From assembly GCA_050954285.1 (NCBI GenBank), contig JBPBPL010000014.1:83956-147955 (forward strand): a stretch of 64,000 bases of DNA. The letters are read 5' to 3'. The notes beneath the pieces were generated by a model. That model ran no database searches. It was not told the origin of the DNA and saw only the letters and a program-made list of their open reading frames with translations. Every line of letters starts with the position of its first letter. Position 1 is the stretch's first letter. This DNA is from Mucilaginibacter_A sp050954285 (GTDB taxonomy: Bacteria > Bacteroidota > Bacteroidia > Sphingobacteriales > Sphingobacteriaceae). Positions 35,387-43,631 of the stretch are shown here, piece after piece. A program made the translations under genes and the position numbers.

Positions 35387-36778
35387 ATGAGTAAGACGCC
35401 TGTAATAGCTATTTTCGATGTGGGCAAAACGAACAAGAAACTGTTTCTTTTTGATGAGAACTATCGAATTGTTTTCGAGAAATCAGCTCAGTTTAAGGAA
35501 ACAGTCGATGAAGACGGTGACCCGTGCGAAAACCTGGAAAGTTTGCGTTTATCCGTATTTGATTCGTTGCGGGAAGTTTTTCGGTTAAAAGAATTTGAAA
35601 TCAGGGCCATCAATTTTTCTACTTATGGCGCCAGCTTCGTTTATGTAGATGAAAATGGGCAGCCGCTGGCTCCGTTATACAATTATCTGAAAACCTATCC
35701 GGAAGTACTCAAAAAACAGTTTTATGATTTGTATGGCGGCGAGGATGCTTTTTCCAGCCGTACGGCCTCACCGGTTTTAGGAAATTTAAATTCCGGAATG
35801 CAGCTTTACCGACTTAAATACCAAAATCCAGAATTGTTTAAAGAGATTAAATATGCATTGCATCTGCCTCAATATTTAAGTTCTTTAATTTCCGGGCGAA
35901 TGTTTTCAGACATTACCAGCGTAGGTTGCCATACCAATTTGTGGGATTTTACGAAGGATACCTATCATGAATGGGTAACTAAAGAAGGTATTTTAGGCAA
36001 ACTGGCACCCCTGATGCCTGCAGAAGAAGTTTTACCGGCAGCTTTTCCGGGAAACAACTATGCGGTTGGTATTGGTTTGCATGATAGTTCTGCCGCTTTG
36101 ATTCCTTATCTGGTTAACTTTCATGAGCCTTTTATCCTGCTTTCTACCGGAACATGGTGCATCAGTTTAAACCCGTTTAACCAATCGCCTTTAACTTCCG
36201 AAGACCTCAAAAAAGACTGTCTCAGTTATCTGCAATATCAGGGAAAACCGGTTAAAGCCTCACGTGTATTTTCTGGTTACGAACTGGAAACACAGGTGAA
36301 ACGTATTGCCGCGCATTTCAATCAGCACCCACATTATTACAGAACGATGCCGTTTAATGCGGAGATTATTCAAAAATTGCACGATCAGCCATCATTAAAA
36401 TATACCGATAAAAACAGTATCAATCTAAAAGAATCTGTTTTTGCACAGCGTGATATGGCTGATTTTAAAACTGATGAAGAAGCTTATCACCAATTAATGC
36501 TGGACTTAATCCAACTGCAAAAAGAATCAACGCAACTGGTTTTGGAAGGAACCAATGTGAAGCGGATTTTTGTAGATGGCGGCTTCAGTAAAAACGTCAT
36601 TTTTATGAAACTGCTGGCAGAAGCTTTTCCCGAAATCGAAGTTTTTGCAGCTTCTATGGCGCAAGCAACGGCTGTAGGAACAGCGCTTGCTATTCATCGT
36701 TCCTGGAATACCAAATCTTTGCCCGGAGATATTATTGAACTGAAATACTATTCGGTTACGCATCAGGTGAAGGTTTAA
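35387..36778 (+). CDS. rhaB: FGGY-family carbohydrate kinase, probable L-rhamnulokinase
   Basis: A 463-residue sugar kinase: ATP-fold motif IFDVGKTNKKLFLFD at residues 8-22, YGASFVYVDENGQPLAPLYNY in the sugar-binding part, LHDSSAALIPYL, and the second phosphate motif VDGGFSKNVIFMKLLAEAFP. Sequence places it in FGGY; assignment to rhamnulose rests on its place at the end of the rha operon, where the otherwise missing kinase step is needed. A repeat copy at 36409 encodes KNS. Confidence 0.82.
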   Translation: MSKTPVIAIFDVGKTNKKLFLFDENYRIVFEKSAQFKETVDEDGDPCENLESLRLSVFDSLREVFRLKEFEIRAINFSTYGASFVYVDENGQPLAPLYNYLKTYPEVLKKQFYDLYGGEDAFSSRTASPVLGNLNSGMQLYRLKYQNPELFKEIKYALHLPQYLSSLISGRMFSDITSVGCHTNLWDFTKDTYHEWVTKEGILGKLAPLMPAEEVLPAAFPGNNYAVGIGLHDSSAALIPYLVNFHEPFILLSTGTWCISLNPFNQSPLTSEDLKKDCLSYLQYQGKPVKASRVFSGYELETQVKRIAAHFNQHPHYYRTMPFNAEIIQKLHDQPSLKYTDKNSINLKESVFAQRDMADFKTDEEAYHQLMLDLIQLQKESTQLVLEGTNVKRIFVDGGFSKNVIFMKLLAEAFPEIEVFAASMAQATAVGTALAIHRSWNTKSLPGDIIELKYYSVTHQVKV

Positions 36779-36797
36779 TAATTAATTAATCCTTTTT

Positions 36798-38036
36798 CTA
36801 ATTATCCAGTTTAAACTTTTTTAAATCCGGCAAATGCTTCTTTTGCCGGGTTAATTCCTGTTGATAAATTACTTGTCCCAGGTTTTTTAAAAATGGCAAA
36901 CACACGGTTTCGTATTCATATTGGTTATCGTTGTAAATTCCATCTTCGTTGGATTGGATCACAACTGTCAGCATAAATTCTACTTTATTTTTAAAATCCA
37001 CGATATAAGCATTGTCAATATCATAACCATATGAATCTCCAACTTTGTTAAATATGCGGATGTTTGGATCCAAACTTGCATCTTTTTCAGAACCATAAAA
37101 CAGAAACTTGCAGTAAGCCGGCCAGTATTCAGGCTGATTATATCGGGGATGACTACTTTCTGTTGGATACATGCTCATGTACTTGTAAATCAACTGGTAA
37201 TCTTCTTTTTTAAGTTGAAATTGTTCTTGAGTTGGATAAACTTCCGGGAACAATAACCGCTTCAAAACTTCCTGCTGATCCGGAATTGTAAATACATTTT
37301 TCTCCCGAAAATCAAAAGGAGAATGTACCAACTGATTGTTGCTATCCAAGTAACTTTTTCCCTGCAACATGTTTTCTAATTGCATTGGATAATCGTTTGG
37401 ATCAAATTGTGCGGCTTGTTTATAGATGCTTCTTTTACCGGCATAAAATTCAATCGGATTGGTATGTTTGGTACTTTCGCCAGCATCTCCAACAGATAAT
37501 CTTCCAATAATCCGTGTTTGATTTAATCCATATTTTTTTAGTTTCCGGTTGATTTCTGCTCTACCTACAAACTCGTACAAGCGGTTAAAAGCATCGTTAT
37601 CGCTCACCAGCAAAATCTTTTTGATGTAATTTTGAATACTTGGCAAACCGTTTTCGGCAGAAGTATCAACCCTGACTTTCGTTTGCCCGGCAAAACCACT
37701 ATCGGTTTGCATCGATGCTGTTTTTATGCCCTTAATTTTGAGCTGATTGGCTTTCTCCAAAGCAAAAATCAGCGTTGGTAATTTTACCGTGCTGGCCGGA
37801 TAGAAGTAACGGTTTGGGTTGAGATTGAAGCTGTACGAACGAAAATGCGGCCTGTTTTTTTTATCACGATCAATTTGCGTGTACAAAATCTGGACTTCGT
37901 TTTTGGTTGAATGTTGCAATATTTTTCCAAATATTTCCGGCTTGGATTCGAGTAGTTTTTTCAGCAAAACAGTATCGGTGTTTTGAGCGGAAACCTGCAA
38001 AGTGAAAAGTATAAAAAGGGTAGATAAACGAAGCAT
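36798..38036 (-). CDS. Secreted class A beta-lactamase-like serine hydrolase
   Basis: A 412-residue exported protein (signal peptide about 1-18, ending VSAQN). The serine-hydrolase motifs are S82-T-V-K85 (SxxK), S145-D-N147 (SDN) and a KVG triad in FNKVGDSYG. It is about 120 residues longer than classic class A beta-lactamases, so a peptidoglycan or other amide hydrolase role is as likely as antibiotic resistance. Two repeat copies lie inside (37426, 37715). It converges with the rha operon and is divergent from the cobalamin riboswitch. Confidence 0.82.
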   Translation of the reverse strand: MLRLSTLFILFTLQVSAQNTDTVLLKKLLESKPEIFGKILQHSTKNEVQILYTQIDRDKKNRPHFRSYSFNLNPNRYFYPASTVKLPTLIFALEKANQLKIKGIKTASMQTDSGFAGQTKVRVDTSAENGLPSIQNYIKKILLVSDNDAFNRLYEFVGRAEINRKLKKYGLNQTRIIGRLSVGDAGESTKHTNPIEFYAGKRSIYKQAAQFDPNDYPMQLENMLQGKSYLDSNNQLVHSPFDFREKNVFTIPDQQEVLKRLLFPEVYPTQEQFQLKKEDYQLIYKYMSMYPTESSHPRYNQPEYWPAYCKFLFYGSEKDASLDPNIRIFNKVGDSYGYDIDNAYIVDFKNKVEFMLTVVIQSNEDGIYNDNQYEYETVCLPFLKNLGQVIYQQELTRQKKHLPDLKKFKLDN

Positions 38037-38101
38037 GTGATGTTAAATATAGAACTTTCATTCAAATTAAATTCTCTGTTTTCAATTGCCAATCCAAATC
38101 C

Positions 38102-38109
38102 TACCTTTG
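38102..38109 (+). promoter_or_regulatory. TAnnTTTG element for the btuB riboswitch transcript
   Basis: TACCTTTG just upstream of the riboswitch; TTG at 38086-38088 is closer than usual for a -33 box. Confidence 0.5.
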
Positions 38110-38115
38110 CGCCGC

Positions 38116-38285
38116 AATTGGTTTCCGGCCTCAACAACCGGAATTAAAAGGGAATCCGGTGTAAAACCGGAGCTGTCCCGCAGCTGTAAGCTCTATCAAC
38201 CGATGCTGTTTTTATGCCACTATTTTGGGTAACCAAAACGGGAAGGCGCAGCAAAGGGGAGCAAGCCAGAAGACCTGCCTTTCGC
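38116..38285 (+). promoter_or_regulatory. Cobalamin riboswitch upstream of btuB
   Basis: The conserved core is clear: GGGAATCCGGTGTAAAACCG, then GCTGTCCCGCAGCTGTAA (about 38150-38188), GGGAAGGCG (38240-38248), and the B12 box AGCCAGAAGACCTGCC at 38264-38279. It lies 125 bases before btuB on the same strand and should repress it when cobalamin is plentiful. A dispersed repeat copy (38203-38214) sits in the peripheral, length-variable region between the core halves, without touching the conserved residues. Confidence 0.93.
38203..38214 (+). repeat. Dispersed repeat copy inside the riboswitch
   Basis: Exact ATGCTGTTTTTA followed by TGCCACTATTTTGG, in the variable arm of the cobalamin riboswitch. 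A variant copy (ATGCTCTTTTTA, 38327-38338) lies between riboswitch and gene. Confidence 0.88.
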
Positions 38286-38409
38286 AAATAAATTCATAGC
38301 TTTCGGGGATTGGAGCTGGAATGCGAATGCTCTTTTTACGGGTGTATTTTCATTTTATTGATCAATTTTTCTGTTTGCTGTGAGACGCGTTTCATCTTCA
38401 CAACAAAAA

Positions 38410-40275
38410 ATGAAAAAAAACTTTTACAAAAATGCAGCAGGCTTAGTGCTTGCATCTTCCGTGTTGGGCAGCACTTCACTTTTTGCCCAGGATTCTACCA
38501 GAGTTTTAAAAGACGTTGTGGTTTCAGCTACCAAAACCGACCAGAAACAGCTGCAAACCGGTAAAGTAATTACTGTGATTACTGCTGATCAGATCGAACG
38601 CAGCCAAGGCAAATCATTAGCACAGTTGTTAAATGAGCAGGCTGGAGTCATTGTTAGCGGTGCAAACAGCAATCCTGGTTTAAACAAAAGTATTTTCATC
38701 CGTGGTGCAGCAAGCGGTTTCGCGGTTACGCTGGTTGATGGAATTATCGTTGGCGATCCTTCCTCTACGGGCGGTGCTTTTGATATTCGTTTGTTTCCGA
38801 TTGATCAGATCGAACGCATTGAAATTATCAAAGGCGGACAATCCACTTTGTACGGTTCGGATGCGGTTGCCGGTGTAATTAACATCATTACCAAAAAAGG
38901 CGGCCCCGAAGGAATTGGCGTTTACGGGACATTGACCGGCGGCAGTTATGGTTCGCAAAAGCAGAATGTGGGTTTCAACGGATCACTGAATAAGTTTTCC
39001 TATAATGTAAGTTATACGCATGATCAAACGGATGGTATCAGTGAGGCGGCTGATCCAAACCACACCGGAACTTTTGATAAAGATGGTTATAATCAATCTG
39101 CTTTAAACGCTAATTTTTCGGTAGAAGCAGCCCGTGGCTTGCGCATTAGCCCGTTTTTTCGGTTCACTTCCGGTTCATATAAATATGATAACGGCGCTTT
39201 TGCAGATGCCAATAACCAAAGCTTAAACCGTTTTTACAATACCGGTTTAACTTCGCAATATAATTTGGATGATAAAAATCGTTTCAACCTCAATTATGGT
39301 TATACCGGAAGCACGGCAAGTTACGAATCCAGTTATCCGTCTTCCAACATTGGCCGCTTGCATTTGGCCGATCTTTATTTTAACCATGATTTTACCGATC
39401 AGATTAAGTTTTTGTTAGGTGTTGATAACCGTTACACGCAGATCAAGCAAATTGGCTCGGCCAATGTAACGCCGGAAGCCAATTTATTAGGCGTGTATTC
39501 CTCACTTGCCGTTAACAAAATTGCTGGTTTGGTGAATATTGAAGGCGGTGGAAGGTTTAATTACCATAACCAATACGGCCATAATTTTACATTTGATGTA
39601 ACGCCTTCCATCAATTTACTGGAAAATAAACTGATTTTATTCGGAACCGTTTCCAGCGCTTTTAAAGCACCTTTATTGACGGAACTGTTTGGTCCGTATG
39701 GCGCAAATCCAGATTTAAAGCCTCAAAAATCCTTAAATTATGAAGCTGGTTTTAGCACTGCTTTATTGGATAACCAGTTTAATTTACGTGTTGCTCTTTT
39801 CCGTAGAAAACTGCGTGATGCAATTGTTTATTTAACAAACGGTTATACCAATTTTGACCGCCAGAACGATCATGGTTTGGAGATTGAACCTTCCTACAAA
39901 TACAAAATTTTAACGCTGACCGGTTTTTACAGTTTTGTTGATGGAACCGCAATTCGCAACGGTGTTGATACTTACGGCTTGCTGCGTCGGCCAAAACAAT
40001 CTTTTGGTTTGCAGGCAGCTGTGCAGGCAACAAGCAAATTGTATGTAAGTGCAAACTTCCGCAGTTATGGCCAGCGCGGCGATTATAGTTATCCAACAAA
40101 TGTTACTTTGCCAGCCTACCAATTGCTGGACGGTTACGTGCAATACGGAATTAATGGCCGTATCAAAGTTTTTGCAAACGTGAACAACATTTTGGATAAA
40201 CGCTACCAGGAAATTTACGGTTACAATACCATGGGCACCAATTTCAATGCGGGTGTAAGTTTTAACTTTAATTGA
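38410..40275 (+). CDS. btuB: TonB-dependent cobalamin receptor BtuB
   Basis: A 621-residue outer-membrane receptor. The ATG at 38410 begins a clean signal peptide (MKKNFYKNAAGLVLASSVLG...SLFAQ), better than the upstream GTG. The plug domain follows (VLKDVVVSATKTDQKQLQTGK, then SIFIRGAASGFAVTLVDGI, GGQSTLYGSDAVAGVINIITKKG) and the 22-strand barrel ends in aromatic FNFN. The cobalamin riboswitch upstream supports vitamin B12 or cobinamide as substrate. It is followed by a DUF6580 membrane protein. Confidence 0.93.
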   Translation: MKKNFYKNAAGLVLASSVLGSTSLFAQDSTRVLKDVVVSATKTDQKQLQTGKVITVITADQIERSQGKSLAQLLNEQAGVIVSGANSNPGLNKSIFIRGAASGFAVTLVDGIIVGDPSSTGGAFDIRLFPIDQIERIEIIKGGQSTLYGSDAVAGVINIITKKGGPEGIGVYGTLTGGSYGSQKQNVGFNGSLNKFSYNVSYTHDQTDGISEAADPNHTGTFDKDGYNQSALNANFSVEAARGLRISPFFRFTSGSYKYDNGAFADANNQSLNRFYNTGLTSQYNLDDKNRFNLNYGYTGSTASYESSYPSSNIGRLHLADLYFNHDFTDQIKFLLGVDNRYTQIKQIGSANVTPEANLLGVYSSLAVNKIAGLVNIEGGGRFNYHNQYGHNFTFDVTPSINLLENKLILFGTVSSAFKAPLLTELFGPYGANPDLKPQKSLNYEAGFSTALLDNQFNLRVALFRRKLRDAIVYLTNGYTNFDRQNDHGLEIEPSYKYKILTLTGFYSFVDGTAIRNGVDTYGLLRRPKQSFGLQAAVQATSKLYVSANFRSYGQRGDYSYPTNVTLPAYQLLDGYVQYGINGRIKVFANVNNILDKRYQEIYGYNTMGTNFNAGVSFNFN

Positions 40276-40294
40276 GAATTGTATTTTTGCACGA

Positions 40295-40306
40295 TAAAAG
40301 AAGCAT
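40295..40306 (-). repeat. Dispersed repeat copy between btuB and the DUF6580 gene
   Basis: Exact TAAAAGAAGCAT; ends three bases before the DUF6580 gene start codon. Confidence 0.85.
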
Positions 40307-40308
40307 CC

Positions 40309-40890
40309 ATGTCTTTAGAGAAATTCAATATCCGCAACAGCGTTTTAATACTGATGATTATTTTGGCTGCTGCCATGCGTTTTGTTCATTTGGATAACCA
40401 AAATGTTTGGGCCAATTTTACACCGGTTGGTGCGGTTTCGCTATTTGGTGGTGCTTATTTTACCGATAAAAAAAAGGCCTATTTAGTGCCCTTGCTGACT
40501 TTATTTTTCAGTGATTTATTGATCAATTATTTGTACTTCCATCATTTCGTTTGGTTTTATGGCAGCGCAATCTGGGTTTATCTCAGTTTTGCAGCAATGG
40601 TTTATATCGGAAGCATCATTCCGAAAATTAACGTTGCAAACGTAGTGGTAGCTTCAATTTGTGCTGTTGCGGCGCATTGGTTATTAACGGATATTGATCC
40701 CTGGTTGCACGGAACTTTATATTCCAAAGGCATTAATGGTTATTTTCAATCTTTAATTGCAGCTATCCCTTTTGAACGAAGCTTGCTGATGGGCAATTTA
40801 GTTTATGGCTTTATTTTATTTGGCGGATTTGAACTGGTTAAAAGTAAATTCCCTGTTTTAAAATTGCATAACCAGCTGGTTGTAAAATAG
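40309..40890 (+). CDS. DUF6580-type membrane protein, B12 locus
   Basis: A 193-residue protein with about five membrane helices (first at residues 10-27, NSVLILMIILAAAMRF). ANFTPVGAVSLFGGAYF near residue 40 is the conserved DUF6580 block. The ATG at 40309 is preferred over an in-frame start 10 codons upstream that would lie in the repeat. It is 33 bases after btuB, so it may share riboswitch control; a TATTTTTG element (40282-40289) could give a second promoter. A transport role in cobalamin uptake is inferred from context only. Confidence 0.75.
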   Translation: MSLEKFNIRNSVLILMIILAAAMRFVHLDNQNVWANFTPVGAVSLFGGAYFTDKKKAYLVPLLTLFFSDLLINYLYFHHFVWFYGSAIWVYLSFAAMVYIGSIIPKINVANVVVASICAVAAHWLLTDIDPWLHGTLYSKGINGYFQSLIAAIPFERSLLMGNLVYGFILFGGFELVKSKFPVLKLHNQLVVK

Positions 40891-40899
40891 AAAAGTATA

Positions 40900-40987
40900 C
40901 GCTTTGCAGCGTGAGGGATTGCAGTGGAAAGCCCGCAGCGCAGCGAGGACTTGTAACGGAAAGCCCGGCCCGCAGGGGCACGCCCAA
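40900..40987. repeat. REP-like GC-rich repeat
   Basis: A GC-rich island in an AT-rich gap. It contains two copies of GGAAAGCCCG (40926-40935, 40958-40967) 32 bases apart, short palindromes (GCTTTGCAGC, CGCAGCGCAGCG) and a GGCCCGCAGGGGC tail. The layout is like REP/BIME elements mobilised by RAYT transposases. I recall similar words in Sphingobacteriaceae intergenic regions but cannot verify it. Confidence 0.65.
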
Positions 40988-41050
40988 AATAGAATTTTAA
41001 AATTTAATTTATAGCGATGAAGTGTAAAAGCTTTATCTCTTTTTTTATGA

Positions 41051-41080
41051 ATACTGTTTTTATGCCGGTAAAAACAGTAT
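41051..41080. repeat. Perfect 30-bp palindromic pair of the dispersed repeat
   Basis: ATACTGTTTTTA (41051-41062), centre TGCCGG, TAAAAACAGTAT (41069-41080). The two arms are exact reverse complements, 20 bases before the sirtuin start codon, so the hairpin would lie in its leader. The tRNA-Arg pair at 6043-6072 has the same design. Confidence 0.92.
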
Positions 41081-41100
41081 CGGTTTTGTATATTGAAAAC

Positions 41101-41799
41101 ATGAAAAAATTAGTGGTTTTAACCGGAGCCGGAATAAGTGCCGAAAGCGGCTTGAAAACCTTTCGTGACAGCGATGGCCTTTGGGAAGGTTATAATATTG
41201 AAGATGTTGCCACGCCGGAAGCTTGGCGGAAAAACCCGGAAATGGTGCAGCAATTTTACAACGAAAGAAGAAAATCAGTTTTGGAAGCCCAGCCAAATGC
41301 AGCTCATTTTGCTTTGGCAGCACTGGAAAAAGACTTCGACGTAACCATAATTACGCAAAATATTGATGATTTGCACGAACGTGCCGGTTCTACCAACGTG
41401 GTACATTTGCATGGCGTAATTACAAAATCGCAGTCCAGTAAAAATCCGAATCTGACCTATCCAATTAATGGTTGGGAAATTAAAATGGGAGAGGTTTGCG
41501 AGTTGGGTTCGCAGTTGCGCGCGCATGTAGTTTGGTTTGGAGAAGCGGTGCCGATGATTGAAAAAGCAGCCACAATCTGTATCAATGCGAATATTTTTAT
41601 GCTGGTTGGCACTTCGTTGGCAGTTTATCCGGCTGCAGGTTTGATAGACTATGTTCCGGATGAAACGCCAAAATATATTGTTGACCCGAAAATCCCTGCA
41701 ATTTCATCTGTTAAAAACAGCATTAAAGTAGAAGAAAAAGCAACAGTTGGCGTGGTAAAAGTGGCGGAGATGTTGTATAAAAGTAAAACCGATATATGA
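41101..41799 (+). CDS. SIR2-family NAD-dependent protein deacylase
   Basis: A 232-residue sirtuin. The ATG at 41101 gives MKKLVVLTGAGISAESGLKTFRDSDGLW, where the family starts. TQNIDDLHERAG and VVHLHG supply the NAD and catalytic histidine motifs, and LVGTSLAVYPAAGLIDY completes the fold. The zinc-binding four cysteines normally after HLHG are absent (only one Cys in that segment, in GEVCELGSQLR), as in a zinc-less bacterial sirtuin group. It removes acyl groups from lysines; substrates unknown. Confidence 0.88.
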   Translation: MKKLVVLTGAGISAESGLKTFRDSDGLWEGYNIEDVATPEAWRKNPEMVQQFYNERRKSVLEAQPNAAHFALAALEKDFDVTIITQNIDDLHERAGSTNVVHLHGVITKSQSSKNPNLTYPINGWEIKMGEVCELGSQLRAHVVWFGEAVPMIEKAATICINANIFMLVGTSLAVYPAAGLIDYVPDETPKYIVDPKIPAISSVKNSIKVEEKATVGVVKVAEMLYKSKTDI

Positions 41800-41807
41800 A
41801 TCGCCCT

Positions 41808-42002
41808 TTATTTAGTAAAATATATTCCCAGGAAAATGATCACTGCAAAAGCTATCATGAACCAATAAGAATTTTTATGTGCGAAATTAAATGTCCAACC
41901 TAAGCGACAAGGTTTTTGAACAATTAAACGGTTGTCATTTGGGTTGTTGTAAAACATTCCCCATTTCCATAACTGTGGATTTGTGTCGTCGAAGCTGTTC
42001 AT
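41808..42002 (-). CDS. Small DUF5808-type membrane protein
   Basis: A 64-residue protein with a conserved N-terminal part (WKWGMFYNNPNDNRLIVQKPCRLGWTFNFAHKNS) that matches the DUF5808 pattern, and one C-terminal membrane helix (about 46-62). Function unknown. It converges with the sirtuin gene and leaves only eight bases between them. Confidence 0.75.
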   Translation of the reverse strand: MNSFDDTNPQLWKWGMFYNNPNDNRLIVQKPCRLGWTFNFAHKNSYWFMIAFAVIIFLGIYFTK

Positions 42003-42030
42003 AATAAGCGGTTTAGTCGTTAAATATGCA

Positions 42031-42279
42031 TCAATAATTATACCGGTTATAACTCTCCCTAAAATCTTTTCGCATCTCTGTAAAACGTGTAGAAACAGTT
42101 TTTAAAAAAGCTTCGTCAAGCAACTCAAAAACGCTGTTCACGCCATCGGTAATGTCCATTCCGGCAACTTTATAACTTTGTTCTAAAGCACCTTGTTCAA
42201 ATTTAGCAATAAATTTTCCGTTGAAATGAAAGATGGAAATTTTAAATTCCGGATGAGGCAATTCGGCTACTACACGCAT
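42031..42279 (-). CDS. Conserved hypothetical protein
   Basis: An 82-residue soluble protein beginning MRVVAELPHPEFKISIFHFNGKFIAKFEQGALEQSYKV. I recognise it only as a conserved Bacteroidota-like hypothetical; no catalytic motif is visible. It is 28 bases upstream of the DUF5808 gene on the same strand, so they may be co-transcribed. Confidence 0.68.
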   Translation of the reverse strand: MRVVAELPHPEFKISIFHFNGKFIAKFEQGALEQSYKVAGMDITDGVNSVFELLDEAFLKTVSTRFTEMRKDFRESYNRYNY

Positions 42280-42329
42280 TTTGATTGATTTTTAGGAAAG
42301 GATTTTAAATGAATTGCAAAGCTGAAAAT

Positions 42330-43064
42330 TTATCCGGTAAAAGAAGTATGCTTTGCCATGGCTGAATCTTCTACAAAACCAGCCAGCGGATTCTGCCCGC
42401 GAATCATTCCCCAGGATTTCAGTGGAATAAAACGCGCAAAAAGTTCCTCGCTGTACCAGTTTTCACTTCTGGTTTTTTTAATCACTTCTATGTGTTCCGG
42501 CGAGCGGTAAGCAAAACTTTTTACGGCTTCCATATCTTTCCAAAAGGAAATGGTTGCCTGGTGCATAAACGGATCTTCGCCCACACCAAACGAGGTAATG
42601 TAGCCTGGAGCAGCCGTCATGATTCCTGCAATTTTCGCCGCATTTTGCCAGAAAGGTTTTAGCCGGTTTAGGTTGAGTGTTGCGCGCGTTAATACGGCAA
42701 CAATTCCTTGATAATCTGTTTTTTGCGGATTGCCGAACGGTTCTTTGCTCGTCCATTTGCCATGACTTTGCAGCGGTTCCAGCAAAACTGTCCATTTCTC
42801 CGCAGCAAATGTTTTCCACCATTTGGCAGCAAAAGATTTTTGGTCAAAATGATTAAAGCTGTCCTCATCTTCCCAAACAGACAGCATTGCCCATTGCTGC
42901 CAATCGGGATGTAAATCGAAAGTGCCGTTTTTGCCTGTTCCCATCAACTTATAAAACGAGCATTTACGCTGAAAAAACATCGGTAAACGAAGTATGCCCA
43001 TCGCCATTAAAGCAAAGGGAATGCAGGCTTTCCGGTAGCGGACGATGGTTAAACTGACGATCAT
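42330..43064 (-). CDS. CrtA-like (spheroidene monooxygenase family) protein
   Basis: A 244-residue protein resembling the CrtA spheroidene monooxygenase family: LPMFFQRKCSFYKLMGTGKNGTFDLHPDWQQWAMLSVW, VLTRATLNLNRLKPFW and TSFGVGEDPFMHQATISFWKD. In phototrophs CrtA oxidises carotenoids with a haem cofactor; here no carotenoid genes are adjacent, so the substrate is open. Its last residues (HTSFTG) are encoded by a dispersed repeat copy (42338-42349), giving a C-terminus probably altered by that sequence. Confidence 0.8.
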   Translation of the reverse strand: MIVSLTIVRYRKACIPFALMAMGILRLPMFFQRKCSFYKLMGTGKNGTFDLHPDWQQWAMLSVWEDEDSFNHFDQKSFAAKWWKTFAAEKWTVLLEPLQSHGKWTSKEPFGNPQKTDYQGIVAVLTRATLNLNRLKPFWQNAAKIAGIMTAAPGYITSFGVGEDPFMHQATISFWKDMEAVKSFAYRSPEHIEVIKKTRSENWYSEELFARFIPLKSWGMIRGQNPLAGFVEDSAMAKHTSFTG

Positions 43065-43142
43065 TGAAGCTAAATAACGATTAAAATTGATTTGATTTTT
43101 GAATTGTTTTTAATTGGGACATCGGCATGACAGCCCGTTCTT

Positions 43143-43150
43143 TAACTTTG
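43143..43150 (+). promoter_or_regulatory. TAnnTTTG element very close to the fRMsr start
   Basis: TAACTTTG ends four bases before the ATG at 43155. If used with normal spacing the mRNA would have almost no leader. Confidence 0.5.
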
Positions 43151-43154
43151 CGCC

Positions 43155-43631
43155 ATGGCAGAAGATTTAAACATCATCCGAAACGGAACCAAAGCGGAGC
43201 AATACGAAACTTTGATCCCGCAGGTTAAAGCTTTATTGGAAGGCGAAACTGATCTGGTAGCCAATCTGGCCAACGTTGCAGCCGCTTTAAAAGAGCAGTT
43301 TAACTGGTTTTGGGTTGGATTTTATCTGGTAAAAGAAGCAGAGCTGGTTTTAGGGCCGTTTCAAGGTCCGGTTGCCTGCACACGAATCCGTAAAGGACGA
43401 GGGGTTTGCGGCACTTCCTGGGAGAAAGCGGAAACGCTGATTGTGCCTGATGTTGACGATTTCCCCGGACATATTGCCTGCAGTTCTCTATCGAAATCAG
43501 AAATTGTAGTGCCTCTTTTACAAGGTAAAAATGTGGTTGGCGTGCTGGATGCGGATAGTTCTGAATTAAATGAATTTGATGAAACGGATGCTAAATATTT
43601 AGAAAGAATTGTTCAGCTTTTAAATTTCTAA
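43155..43631 (+). CDS. msrC: Free methionine-(R)-sulfoxide reductase (GAF domain)
   Basis: A 158-residue single-GAF protein. The three catalytic cysteines C75, C85 and C109 (VACTRIRKGRGVCG and HIACSS) have the same spacing (10 and 24) as in E. coli fRMsr. It reduces free methionine sulfoxide in the cytoplasm. The next gene starts immediately after its stop, so the two form an operon with DNA glycosylase, a plausible oxidative/alkylation-damage pair. Confidence 0.92.
   Translation: MAEDLNIIRNGTKAEQYETLIPQVKALLEGETDLVANLANVAAALKEQFNWFWVGFYLVKEAELVLGPFQGPVACTRIRKGRGVCGTSWEKAETLIVPDVDDFPGHIACSSLSKSEIVVPLLQGKNVVGVLDADSSELNEFDETDAKYLERIVQLLNF

Noticed and set aside
36798..38036. Calling the serine hydrolase an antibiotic-resistance beta-lactamase
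   Set aside because: Motifs fit the superfamily, but length and the KVG variant do not support a confident resistance assignment.
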